A DNA stretch of 64,000 nucleotides. Origin: Gambelia wislizenii. Taxonomy: Eukaryota; Chordata; Lepidosauria; Squamata; Crotaphytidae. The position numbers were made by a program, and so were the translations under genes. Each line of letters opens with the position of its first letter. The stretch's first letter is position 1. Under the pieces are notes generated by a model. It saw only the letters and a program-made list of their open reading frames with translations. It was not told the DNA's origin and searched no databases. This document shows positions 1-11,500 of this stretch, in pieces. The stretch covers positions 106,359,116 to 106,423,115 of the forward strand of contig JAUMIR010000005.1 in NCBI GenBank assembly GCA_030847615.1. Reading direction: 5' to 3'.

Positions 1-319
1 TCCTCAGGAGGACAGAGGCAGTAGGAAAAGTCATTATTTCATCATCATTGTCGTTGTTGTTTCTGATCTGTTTTAGCAGAGATTGCAATGATAACGGGTT
101 ATCCTTTTCAGCTCTTCCATGCTTGGGTTTTCCTAGGGCCAAGGACACATAACCTTACAGGAAGACAGAGCAGGAATCCAACCTTAACCTGTAACAGGCA
201 ACCATACCATAAACGTTGCTTAGGCTAATTATCTTTACATTCTGGAAATTTTCAAACATTGCTGAGATTTTGCCTTAGCCTGTTTCAATATTTTGCAGTT
301 AGCCCTACTGGAAGGGAAA
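1..319. other. Intergenic, nothing recognised
   Basis: I see no gene, clear repeat or regulatory site in this stretch. It lies downstream of TBC1D1. Confidence 0.5.
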
Positions 320-1172
320 TACAGTTGTCCCTTCACATTCACAGGGATTGGGGCAGAGCACCACTGCAAAAGTGAAAAAAATATAAATAAATTAAGTCCC
401 ACCCCAAACATACTGCAATCTCTTCTCCCACCTATAGCACTGCCAGAACCTCCCTTTCCTGCCTTTGCACGATGACTCAGCTGATTTGCTAAGTCCCTCT
501 GCCTACCTCCACACCCAATTAAATATTAGCAGCAGCAGCTGCTACTGCAGCAACCACCAACTAGACCTCACTGCTCTATCCTCCTATCCTTGCAACAAAA
601 CCCAAACAGACCTGCACCACCTTAAAAAGTTTGTTCCACCCCATCTTCCTGCAAACCAAAGTGAAAAGCACAGTCCCTACCACATCAGCAGCAACAGTAC
701 TCAGGCACACAAAACATTCCCACCCTTGCCTCCTCCTCCCTCTGCCCAGATAGCAACAACACTCCATGTCTCCTGCTTACATGGAATCCAAACCGGTATG
801 AATTGTGCACCATGATCTGGAGCTAAACATTGCTACATCACCTTAAAACTCTACTGTCATTCAAACGCAGGAAAGGGAGAAACAGGCAATGTTGTTGGCT
901 GGAGTGGAGGAAGAGAAGGGAGAAGATGACGATGGGGTGATGTGGGAGCGGAGCCAGTCTTCCTGCCAGAGTGGAGGGTGGCAGAGGGACTTTGCAAATC
1001 TTGCAGAATCATGGTGGTGTGAAGATTGAGGTTTTCCCAGACAGGAGTGAGGGGAGGAGAAGGATGACAAAGTCTTGCAATAACAGTACTATAGATGTAT
1101 TCCAACAGTATTCCAACCACAGATAATCAAATCCATGAAAGTGAAACCCATAAATAAGAAGGGATAACTGTA
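320..1172. mobile_element. Tigger-like (Tc1/mariner) DNA transposon remnant
   Basis: The left end at ~323 reads tacagttgtcccttcacatt. The right end at ~1170, read in reverse complement, reads tacagttatcccttcttatt. These are terminal inverted repeats of the same family as the element at 30548-30781, with TA at both ends. The ~850 bp interior is pyrimidine/purine-biased and has no recognisable transposase, so it is non-autonomous. Confidence 0.7.
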
Positions 1173-1179
1173 CTTACAA

Positions 1180-1628
1180 ATTCCTTATTCACAGCATATC
1201 TGTTCCTGTCAGTTAGGCATGGTTGAAACAGTTGATCACGTTCTGCTATATTGCCTGTATTATAAGGATATTCATTGCTAGTTCATAGATCTGATTTTGG
1301 AAAAAATCCTAGATAATATTTATAGCTCCCTTCTTCTTTCATATTCTTTTAAATAATCAGTTTTGGGAGTTGCCAAGTTTTTTTACTTTAACATGTTCCA
1401 ACAAGAGCAGGTTAATAAAATTTCATCAAGACTCAGCCTAAATCTAGTGAATCCTATTTGGTATTGATTTAGAAGTTGACTGTTGAACTGCCACTTATGT
1501 GTGTGTGTATAGCATTTCTTATACCTGGGAAACCTTTTTTAACCTTGATTTTTTTTTTTTTGCTATGTTCTGCTTTTGTCATTTTTGTCCTAATCTGTGA
1601 TCATAATAAAATTGGTTGATTGATTTCC
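1180..1628 (+). mobile_element. LINE 3' end (RT C-terminal relic) with TTGA tail
   Basis: A reading frame with several breaks contains ETVDHVLLYC followed by a histidine/cysteine-spaced C-terminus like that at the end of some LINE reverse transcriptases. The fragment ends in aataaaattggttgattgatt, a TTGA-repeat tail typical of vertebrate LINE 3' ends. The clade (R4/Dong-like or another) is uncertain. Confidence 0.5.
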
Positions 1629-1654
1629 AACTTTTCCTCCCAATGATCTTAAGG

Positions 1655-1823
1655 TAGTGTGCATGGCTTTCCTTCTCCTCCTGTATCTTCATAACAACAT
1701 CTGAGATAGGTCAGACTGAGAGTGATTGGCACAAGGTCATCCAATGAGTTTTATGGTTCTGTGGGGACTTGAACCAGGATCTCCCAAGTTTCAGTCCAAC
1801 ACTACATCAGACTGGCTCTCAAC
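1655..1823 (-). repeat. tRNA-derived SINE (MIR/CORE-like), antisense
   Basis: Read on the minus strand it begins with gagagccagtctgatgtagt and carries a degenerate box B region within the gggacttgaaccaggatct stretch (plus-strand reading). The downstream part resembles the CORE/MIR body (cctcctgtatcttcataaca on the plus strand). It is too divergent to be a functional tRNA. Confidence 0.55.
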
Positions 1824-4099
1824 TGAATTCTCAGCTTGTGCACTCCACTTCTACAAAATTCTTTCAGCAAGTGAAAGTCAAAAGTACTTTGCTTTATTCA
1901 GATGGAGATTTGAAAATTTAGCAGATTTTGATAAATTTCTGTAGAAAGAATAGAGCTCATGGCAGAGAAAACAAAAGTTCCTAGCCTGAAACAGAAAGCT
2001 ACTGCTGTATTTCCTATGGCGTAGAGAGGTAATTGTGAACAACAAGTATATATTATTAATTGTCCATGTACACCCCCCCCCCAGGAGTTGTGATGTAGCT
2101 GGGCTTGCCTAGTATATGTGTATTGATATACATGTGCTTTGTCATTCATACTTTATATTGTTGCTGTGAAAAGCACCAGTTTAGGTCAATAGCTATGTGA
2201 CTGCAAAAAGGCCCATGCTGTTCAGGTAAATAATTCTTAAGAATGCTTGGATTCAGATACCCATTTTCTCTTTCGTACTGACTGAAAGACTGCTGGTCAA
2301 GTTGAATCCCCATTTTCATAAGAAACCTCATACATTTCCATAGTAACCAAGGTAAGAAGATATAAAAGTATAATACAGTATAGTGATTTAATTATCAGCT
2401 ATGATCAACCCACCCCATACTAAGACATGTGAATTTATTTGTTGAGGAACAACTCACAAATTATTCTGAAGATTTATGCTGGAATGCTCACTGATCTTCT
2501 AGCCTGATAGCTACAAGAACAGCTCCCTAGGCTTGTGGCCTCTTCTGCCAACTTATTTATATTTAATATTTAATAATCTCATAGGAGTAAAGCAGAAGAT
2601 ACCACTTGGGATTTTGTTAAGCCTCACAACATGAATTTGGTAGTACTCCTGAGATTTTTATTGCTCTTTCTTAGTATTAAAAGCACGTATCTCATTTATT
2701 GCCTCTGTCCAAATGTAATGTTGCTGGGCACTCAAAAGGGTATATACCATAACACTCTGGGGAAAAGTAGCCAAATGAAGCAACCACTTGGAAATAAAAA
2801 TGTGAACAGTTATGAGTTAACACCCAGCATAAACAGCATAAGAATTTTATGATTGTTTTTATCAATATTTAAGGATACAAAACCAGTGAACATGAGAGGG
2901 CCATTTGCAAAAGGCCACTGTAAAAGATTAGAATATTTTGTCCTTTTCACACAATGTCAAGTAGCTGTACAACAGCATATAGTTTTGGGCCAGCTTAACT
3001 GCCATGCCGTGACAACTCATAGACTGTGCAGGCATCTCATTCTGAAATGACAAGGGGAAACTGTCATAATTCAATCTGTGGGATCTAACTTTTGTCACAT
3101 CTGGAGAAGCCTCTGCTTTCAGACAATAGCTCCCTCCAAGAATCTGGGCAGCTAAAGGAAGATAATAGCTGATCAGGACCTTCAGCAAGATGGCCCACTT
3201 AGGCCAGAAGGGATGGACACTGAGGAGACACCCCTGTCTTCAGAACACAATGACAAGAAAAACAGAAGTACCAAAACAGCCAATACCTCTTGCAGAAACT
3301 TAAACAGTAAACACCGGGGAATTAGCCACCTGGTGTGTCATGGTCAAGCCCCCATGAATGTCCCAGTGGCTGAGGGGAGTTGTTTGTGCATGCAGTTGTT
3401 CAACAAACTAGTAGATGGTTTTGTGCTATTTTTTGAGTACTTGAAATTCCTGAACCACGGATTGATTTTAAAGGTGTCTTGTCTTTTCCTTTCTTCAGCT
3501 TTATACATCGCAACTGCTTGATTCAAGTGCTTGACTTTAGAACATTAGAGACCTTACTACTTATACTTCCCTTCAGTTGGCCTTCTTGACTACACATGTA
3601 TGGCCTGCTCTGGCCTGACTCCTCTATGTCTGCCTCACGTTATTTGAGTCTGCTTTCCAAAGCACCTACTCCTCCTAGATAAAAGACAGAAGCACACCCA
3701 CCCCACCCCCGCCCTGGTCCAAGAGCTGCTTCCACTGTCATGGTTTTGTCTATAAAGAATTCAGTAAATTTGCTTTCAAATGGATGTTGAAATTCTTTGT
3801 CAGAAATTTCTATTCCCCCTCCAGAGCTGCAGCCTGTGAGTTAAACTACACAAAATGTTACCTGCACAGTTTAGGATCTCCTTTTGTTGTTCCCAAGTAA
3901 TACAATAATTACCAAGCATCACTGAAAGAAAAAAAAATCTTTAAACTCATAATTTGTTTATGAATTGTACCATAATAGTTTAGGTAGAAGTCCAGAAATT
4001 TCAAGTCAGCAAAATGTGTTTGTAAAGAAGCAAATTTGTGTTGCCAATTGATAACTGTATAGTTATATGATTTTGCATATTCCTGAATACCATAGTACT
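1824..4099. other. Intergenic, mostly unique sequence
   Basis: The stretch holds a run of nine or ten C at ~2074-2083 and otherwise no clear repeat. Several short open frames on both strands (for example 3213-3521) have no recognisable product. No promoter or exon signal was convincing. Confidence 0.45.
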
Positions 4100-5307
4100 T
4101 CCAGTGGTAAGAGGAATACTTTAATAAAAAATACTTTCATTAATATGGAGATAAAGGAGAGCTTTTAAATGCATAATCTAACCCCAAATGATTTCTTGGT
4201 GGGGGTGTCTGTATTCACCCAGAGTCTGTATACTAATTCTGTGTACAACTGCAGTCCCACATACTGTCTCTAAAAAAGACATATATAGGATTTATACTTT
4301 AAGTGTGTCTAACTAGCCAAACATCTCTACAATTTCAAAAGGTACTATTTGAGAAGCAAGATTGCATCAAGTTGGGCTGTGTCCATATAACTTAAGATTG
4401 AAACAGATAGTCATTACAGTTCCACTTGGAAACTTAAGGCTTACAACACACAATGATTAAAAAAAAATACAATAAAATAACATTTTAAGGCATGACTCAT
4501 CATGATATGAGAGTATTAGACTTTGCCAGTATGCACTAGAGAGGGAGAGAAAAGTAGTGACGATCTAAGCTTCATACATTAAACTATAATGTTGGATATT
4601 AAATGCCAACCAAAACCCCCCTCAATTAAAGTATAACCTTTCTAACAACAGAAGACAATCTTCAAAATTACATAATGAAATTTGGCTTGCTGGAGTTCAC
4701 TCTGTTGATGTCTTCAGGCAATAGAAGGTTTTTAAAAGCTCAATGTGAATAAACAGGACACAATTCAGCTTCAGGCAAAGAACAAGAAAAGTGTCATAAA
4801 CATAAAAATTCAAATCACATATGATTATATTGTATCCCCTTAAACAAGTGTAAGAAATCAGTTCAGGAGCTTCCAATGCCGTAATTCTCCAGCACCTTTG
4901 CAGCATGTGATAATTTAAGAGGAGTCTCCTAAATGTTGGTTTCATAGCAACACGAAGCCCTTTGGTAGAGAAGCACATAACTATGGAGTCTGGAATCACA
5001 ATTGTTTAAAATGGACTGCCAATGTATCAGTCAAAAACATAGAGAAAAAAAAGGCAGTAGAAAGATTTTTCTGCTTGTTATATTGCAGATATATATACCA
5101 GTACAAAAATAAAATAAAATTGATATTTTAGATGTGGACAAGCAGGATTTTCCTTAGCTAGGAACATGCTTCCCTTTTGTGCAAAATCTTTGTTTCACTT
5201 GACCAAAGTTAAGGCATGAACCATGTGAAAGGTTCTAATGACGACTTCAGAAGATTCTTCCCTTTTTGTCTGTGCTGAGCTTTCCACATTTACAATGTCT
5301 TCCACTG
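4100..5307 (-). other. TBC1D1: Probable TBC1D1 3' UTR
   Basis: This is AT-rich sequence directly downstream of the stop, free of recognisable repeats. The first near-canonical poly(A) hexamer on the minus strand is ATTAAA at 4125-4120; I found no AATAAA between it and the stop codon. The 3' border is therefore a guess. Short open frames here, such as one at 4697-4999, have no recognisable homology. Confidence 0.35.
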
Positions 5308-5511
5308 TCAATTGGCAGCATCCATATGCTCTTGTCGGTTATGCAGAAATTTTCCACTGGGAACTGCTGAGTCCATGCGCCGCTCCTCCACTGTCTCTAG
5401 CAATGTTTTCCTTTCCAGTTCTAGAGTGAGAATTGTCTGTTTCAGCTTGCTTTCACTGTTAAGCAATGTCTCAACCATGCTCTCTAGGTTTTGGATCTTT
5501 GCATTTGCCAC
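5308..5511 (-). CDS. TBC1D1: TBC1D1 last coding exon with stop codon
   Basis: The exon is 204 nt including the TGA stop at 5310-5308. The acceptor is tcattaag. It encodes [20 protein letters not shown], then [20 protein letters not shown] and a divergent hydrophilic tail ending in AAN. The coiled coil from the preceding exon continues through [11 protein letters not shown]. The tail after TVEE is poorly conserved in the family, as expected. Confidence 0.96.
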   Translation of the reverse strand: MANAKIQNLESMVETLLNSESKLKQTILTLELERKTLLETVEERRMDSAVPSGKFLHNRQEHMDAAN

Positions 5512-8500
5512 CTTAATGAACAAAACAGGAAATGCAAGCACAGTGTTTGTGAGGAAATAAGGAACATATACACTGCTTGCTCAGCATATTTCCATCCATT
5601 TTATGCGAACCCACCCACAGAATTAACACACAGAACAATCAAGTGCAAAAATAAAACTGTATCTGTAGATCCCATTCATTAATTAGCATACATACAGTCA
5701 GTTCTGGAATCCCATCTTGCCACACACTAGCATGCAGGGGGAAAATGAATTAATACTGGGGCACTACAGATGCTTTCAGCTTGTCCTCCACCAATTCTAA
5801 GAGATAGGAAATAAATGGGCTTAAATCTGAGTGATTGACACTCCCCTCCCCATGTTGTTTTGGTCTGCAACATTTGGGTCAAACTCCACTCAAACACTAC
5901 GTGGCAGAATATTTCACTCTTTAATAATACATTCAGTTTCATTATTCATTATTTTCCTCATCCTTTCCAAATCTTGATTATTTAAAACCTAAAACAACTC
6001 ACACCTATATCACATAATAGAGACTAGAAAACCATGAAAACTAATAAATCTATGCCAGGTTGACTAACAAACATTTAAATTTATTAACCAAGACATTTTA
6101 ATTAAGTATAGTGTTGTTCATCCAGAACTTCATGGATACTGAGATAAGGAAATATGAATCATGACTCAGACAAATAACGTCTGAAAGGAACTGAGAAATT
6201 AGCTTTTTAGCCCATCCTTCTTCACAAGCTCTCACAACATTGACCTGCATGATGTGTGTCCCTGTCTCCTCACCTGAATTTTAACAATCAGTTTTGATCT
6301 CAAGGTACAAATACAAAATGGGAAATAGCAGACAACTGTTTTTCATGTATTTTGGCGAGCAATGATTGCATTATTTCAAGCACCTCTACTGAAGTTATCA
6401 TTTCAAACACTGTTGACTAAGGGGCTCATAAATGTACTACTTTCAACTCAGCTTTCTTCTTAGCACTCTGGGTTAGTTAAGTGCCTCAAAGGACACACTT
6501 TTGTTTTAATTCTTCATATTTTGAAGGAAATTTTACATATTTACTGACTTCCTTTGGTTAAATACTGGGTTCCTGTTGGTGTACTACATCAATTGAACAA
6601 CCATTATGCCATTGTGGTCCACATTTCCCCCCCCCCCCCGTTGTACAGCAGTGAGGTTAGGAAGAAAAAAATCTTTCTAATTACTGACTGGAGAGAAAGC
6701 AGCCTTCCCAGAGCACTTTGAGTTTCAAGGACCCACACTATATGTGCTACTGATGTTTATATTCATTAAAGTAATTCTATATTAATTAGAAAATAAGCTA
6801 ACAGTAATGTAATACAGTTACTGTGGCTGAGAAATCCTGGATCACAGAGTCTAAGAGTAAGACAGGTAGGAAATGCAGTCCCTTGTTTCAGGAACAGAAA
6901 CACCCCAAGAGAGCCTCATCTGTGATAACTAATTCTTCAACAATTGCTTACCCTCTGTAATTAATTGCATCCTCCTCCAATTTTTCCAACTTAGAAATAA
7001 ATAAACAGAGAATTGCCACTTCCCAGTGCTTTTAGTTTTCACAGTTGGGTCCTACCAATCGAGCTCTCTCTGCTGCCACTTTGAGACAATCGCTGGTGGA
7101 TTTTCCTACTCATGGAAGAAGGGTGTTTCAGGTTTCCATGGGGGCTTGGGATGGAGATGTCTCTTTGTAGGCTTTCCACGTATTGGTAGTGGATCTTTGA
7201 CTGTTGCCAAGGAACTACTGTACTATAGCTCCAAACTATTGTGGTGGTTTGGTGCCAAATTTTGGCAGCAAAACATTCTGGAGATACATTGCATAGCTAA
7301 ATGTTGTCAACTAGTACTTCTGATTCTTCAGGTTTAGGTAACGCTTCAGGTTTAGGTAATACATGGTTTGGGGTAGCCCACAGCCTCCATTTTACAACAA
7401 TAGAGTTTCCGTAATGGAACCAGATTCTATCTGACCTTGGAAGCTAAGAAGGGCCAGCCCTAGTTAATACTTGGATGGGAGACTGCCAATGAATACCAGG
7501 TGCTAGTATTCCTTGCCTAAGAAAACCCAATGACATTCAGTGGGTCACCATAAGTTGACAGGCGACTTGAAGGCGCGCGCGCGCACACACACACACAGTG
7601 CTTCTTCAGGAGACAATTCAGCATTATAAACCCCTAATTATTCAAAATATTAATTAGCACTTCTATTTTTAACATGACATCAAATCCAATGGTCATCTTG
7701 TTTTTCACTAATTATCAATTAAACTTACAGAATTAGTTGCGAAAATGTTTTTTTTTCCAAACATAAAAATGTGATGACTACTGATACGTCCCACTGTAAA
7801 TATATGTGTGTAGATAGTAGCCACCTGCTTATTAATTACATTTAGTATGCGTTCCACAATGTGCAACCAGTACCTGTAGCTCTTCAAGGAGGCGAAAGTT
7901 TTGTTTACGTAAACTGCTGTTTGCTTTTTCTAATTTATCAATCCTTTGATTGTCACTGAGAGAAGAATCTATCAGTTCATCCTGAAGTACATGATATTCA
8001 ACTTCATAAGCCTGTAGTTGTTTAGAGATATCCATCTCAAATACCTAGTGCATATGTTAAAAGAGTAGACAGTCTTTGTTACAGAAAACAACAACAATGC
8101 AGAAAACCTGTTGAAAAACCATTCACATTTCTCCTGGGGGTCGTTTACACGGGCAAATATTCCTCTAAATACACCGCTAAGATAGCTCATAGTTCTCATG
8201 GATCACAGCACAGCATCGCCTCATTCAGAAGGGGGGAAGGTAAAACACCCAAATATAATGTGCCAGGGAATGTCGCTATTTTTGCCGGTATATTTGCAAT
8301 GTAGTGCATTATTGGCAGTGTGAACTAGCATTCCGCTAAGGGTTAAAGCAGAGCTGCATTGTGATTGGTTGATGATGCAGGGGTGGGCTTAAAAGAGGGG
8401 CAGGGAGGGAGGGAAAGACAGTAGCGATTAGAGGAAACTTAGCAAAAATCCTGTCTGCTATTTTGCAAGCCAGTTTGCAAACAAAAAGGATTCCCAACAA

Positions 8501-11500
8501 TTTTCATTCAGGGAACATTCCTTCTCATCCTCTCTGCTGTTTTGAAAGTATGTAAAAGCTCAGTTCGTCAACTTTTTTCCTGTGCATGGGGGAGGGAGAG
8601 AAACCATTTCACGAAGGGCTGTAGCAAGCTGAACTGCTATTCCCCCCCCTCTCTCTCGCAATGAGGAACACCTTCCGTTTGAATTGTGGAAAGGGAGTGG
8701 GGGGAGGGGGACTGCCTCTAAGCTGTTGTTTCCCCCCCCCCTCTCTCTCTCTGTGGCAGAAAATGCTGTTTCAAGCAAGGAAGAAAACCTTCTTAGCTGT
8801 TCAGCATGGAGTTGGGGCCAGGGCAGACATTCCTATGGCATTCCTTTCCCTCTCCAGTGCTTGGCCATGCCCCCAGCACTTTTGGCTGTGTGAACCTCAA
8901 AGCGGAAAAAATCAAAGAGCCACAAAATATAGCTGTGTAAATAATAATAATAATAAATTACCGTGTAAACTACCCACCACTGATGCGGGAAAGCACTAAA
9001 GTGCAACTTAACGCAATAAAACCTACCGTGTAAACCAGCCCCTGGTCTCACATATGTCCTAATTAGGCTCAGGGATCTAAATCTAACTCAAGTAGGCACA
9101 CTAAGAGTGCATCTATACTGTAGAAATAATGCAGTTCAACATCACTTTAACTGCCATGCCTCCATCCTACAGAATTCTGGGGTTTGTAGTTTTGTGAGGC
9201 ACCTGCATTCTTTGGCAGAGAAGGGTAAAGACCTTGTAAAACTACAAATCCCAGGATTCCATAGGATGGAGCTACAGTACTTAACGTGGTGTCAAACTGT
9301 ATTATTTCTACAGTGTAGATGCACCCTAAATCAATGGGATTACTGTTGACTTATCATTCAGTAATTTATTCACTGAATCTGTTTTAATTGTGACTAGCAA
9401 TTGGATTTAGACCATTGTCCTTAAGAAACGGGAGCCAGTGTGGTGTAGTGGTTTGAGTCCTGGGACTCTGACTCTAACCAGGGTTTGACATAAAACCCAC
9501 TGGGTGACTTTGGGCAAGTGACACACTCTCAGACTCAGAGTAAGGAAAAGGCAAACCCCCTCTGAGCAAATCTTGCCAAGAAAACCCTATGATAGGTTTG
9601 CATTATGGTTGCTGTAAGTTGGAAACAACTTGAAGGCACACAGCAACAACTGCCTTAAGAAACTAGGGATTTGTTTTATCCTTAGTGTAAGCACATCCAC
9701 AGAGAAATAACAAATTTTGCCTGCTACATATTAGGACATAGTGCTGTTACATAAGCATATACCTTGTTATGAATTTCATAAATTATAGGACTAAACTTCT
9801 ACAATTTAAGTAGGTTGTATGTCAGGAGTGGGGAACCTGTGAGGTTCCAGATGTACAACCCATCAATATAAAGATAGTGCTCTTTTCTGTCAACAACAGC
9901 AAAGGCAAAAAAATGTTTTGCATAAAAATGTATTTTGCATGAAACCATGCTTTTTGCACAAACCATTGCTTTTTTTAAAAAAAAAACCTTCACAAAAGTC
10001 TCTTTCAAAAGTCCCAAAATATAAAAATAATTGGAAAAAATGTGCCAAATCTCTAATACAGAGGAAAAGAATCAAAGGATGAGGTGGAAGCTGAATACAG
10101 CTTGCATCAGACTGTAAGGTGGGTTTTGGAGAAAGGTGGATGTAGACAGGAAAAGCTTCAGGGAGTTGGACACATAGTAGAGCTTTGAAGTTATTGCTGT
10201 TATTTCCCTTCAAGGCAACTTCAGCTTACTAGCTGGACTTGGTGTACCATACACCATTTAAAAACTCCCCCCAAAACACCCGTTAGACCTCATGACAACC
10301 CTGTAGGCTGGTGGATTTAAATTCCTTCTTTCCCTTCTCAGTGTTCCACACTTTTCCCAGAATTGCTGAGGGTGACTCACTCGGTTGCCCTGTCCCTTCT
10401 GTCCCTGCACCACCACAAGTTGACTGCCTGGGTTCTGTTGCAGTGGCAGCAGCAGCATCCTGCCGCCACCACCAGTTGACTACCTGGGTCCCAATCTGGG
10501 CTACAGACTGAGTGACAGGAGTGCATTGTGAGGTGGAGAGGGAATTTGCATGTGGCTGGTGATTGGTTGGGTGTGGGTTGGGTGTGTTTCTGAAGCAGCC
10601 AGTCAGCACACTGGAGAAGGAAATGTACCCAAGAGAATTATATATATAGATGGTGGTCATATCATTGGGTCTTCTTGGCAGGCTTTATTCAGAGTAGGTT
10701 TTCCATTGCCATTCTCTGAGGCTGAGAGTATGACTTGCACAAGGCCACCCAACAGGTTTACATGGCCAAAGAAAGATTTGGACCGTAGTCTCCAAGAGTC
10801 AAATCACTATGCCATGCTGGAACTTTTAAGATAAGAGGCCAAAGTGATGGGAAGAAGGAAGTCAATTCTGTATGTTGATTTGTGCTAACAAGCCACAATG
10901 CTGATTACAGGTCCTATGATACATTTACTGTATCTTTCTGGCTAGAATTTCTGCAATATATTTATCTTTTTTTTCCTTTTCCATAGTTTGCTACAAAGCA
11001 GATGAATTTGTATTAGTTTCCATTTGTTTATGGAGGTATATCATTTTTTGTTTTCAGGAAGTGCTGTATTATATTTTTTGGCTAGGACTCTTACAATAAG
11101 TGTTGGTTCCTATCTACAGGATATATTATCATTGCTCAAGCATCCAAAGCATTTCCAGTGTTCAAACAAACCAGCAAAACACAGTAGGAAATCTAGCTAT
11201 ATTATTAAACAAAGGCTACATTAAAACAGGTCATCTTCTAAAAATACTTTGTTTCTGTGTAAGAAAAGTAACTTTTACAACTAAAACCCCCACAGCCAAA
11301 TTATGGTAAACTAGCTCAGTTGGGGGGGAAGGAATCCAAATACATGAATCAACTGGTCATAATTTTGTATGTCCCCAAACACTATTCAGTTTCATACCTG
11401 ATTAATAGTCTTTTCCATCTGTACCAAGCCCAGGTTTGGAAGAATACATTTAATAAAATCAACAATAGTTTCCAGGTTTTCATGCTGTAGAATCAAGGGC

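Noticed and set aside
465..815. 116-codon plus-strand frame rich in S, H and P
   Set aside because: It lies wholly inside the Tigger-like element at 320-1172 and has a low-complexity composition without homology.
9429..9500. Possible tRNA gene
   Set aside because: Box A- and B-like words belong to a SINE head; no cloverleaf can be drawn and the SINE body follows.
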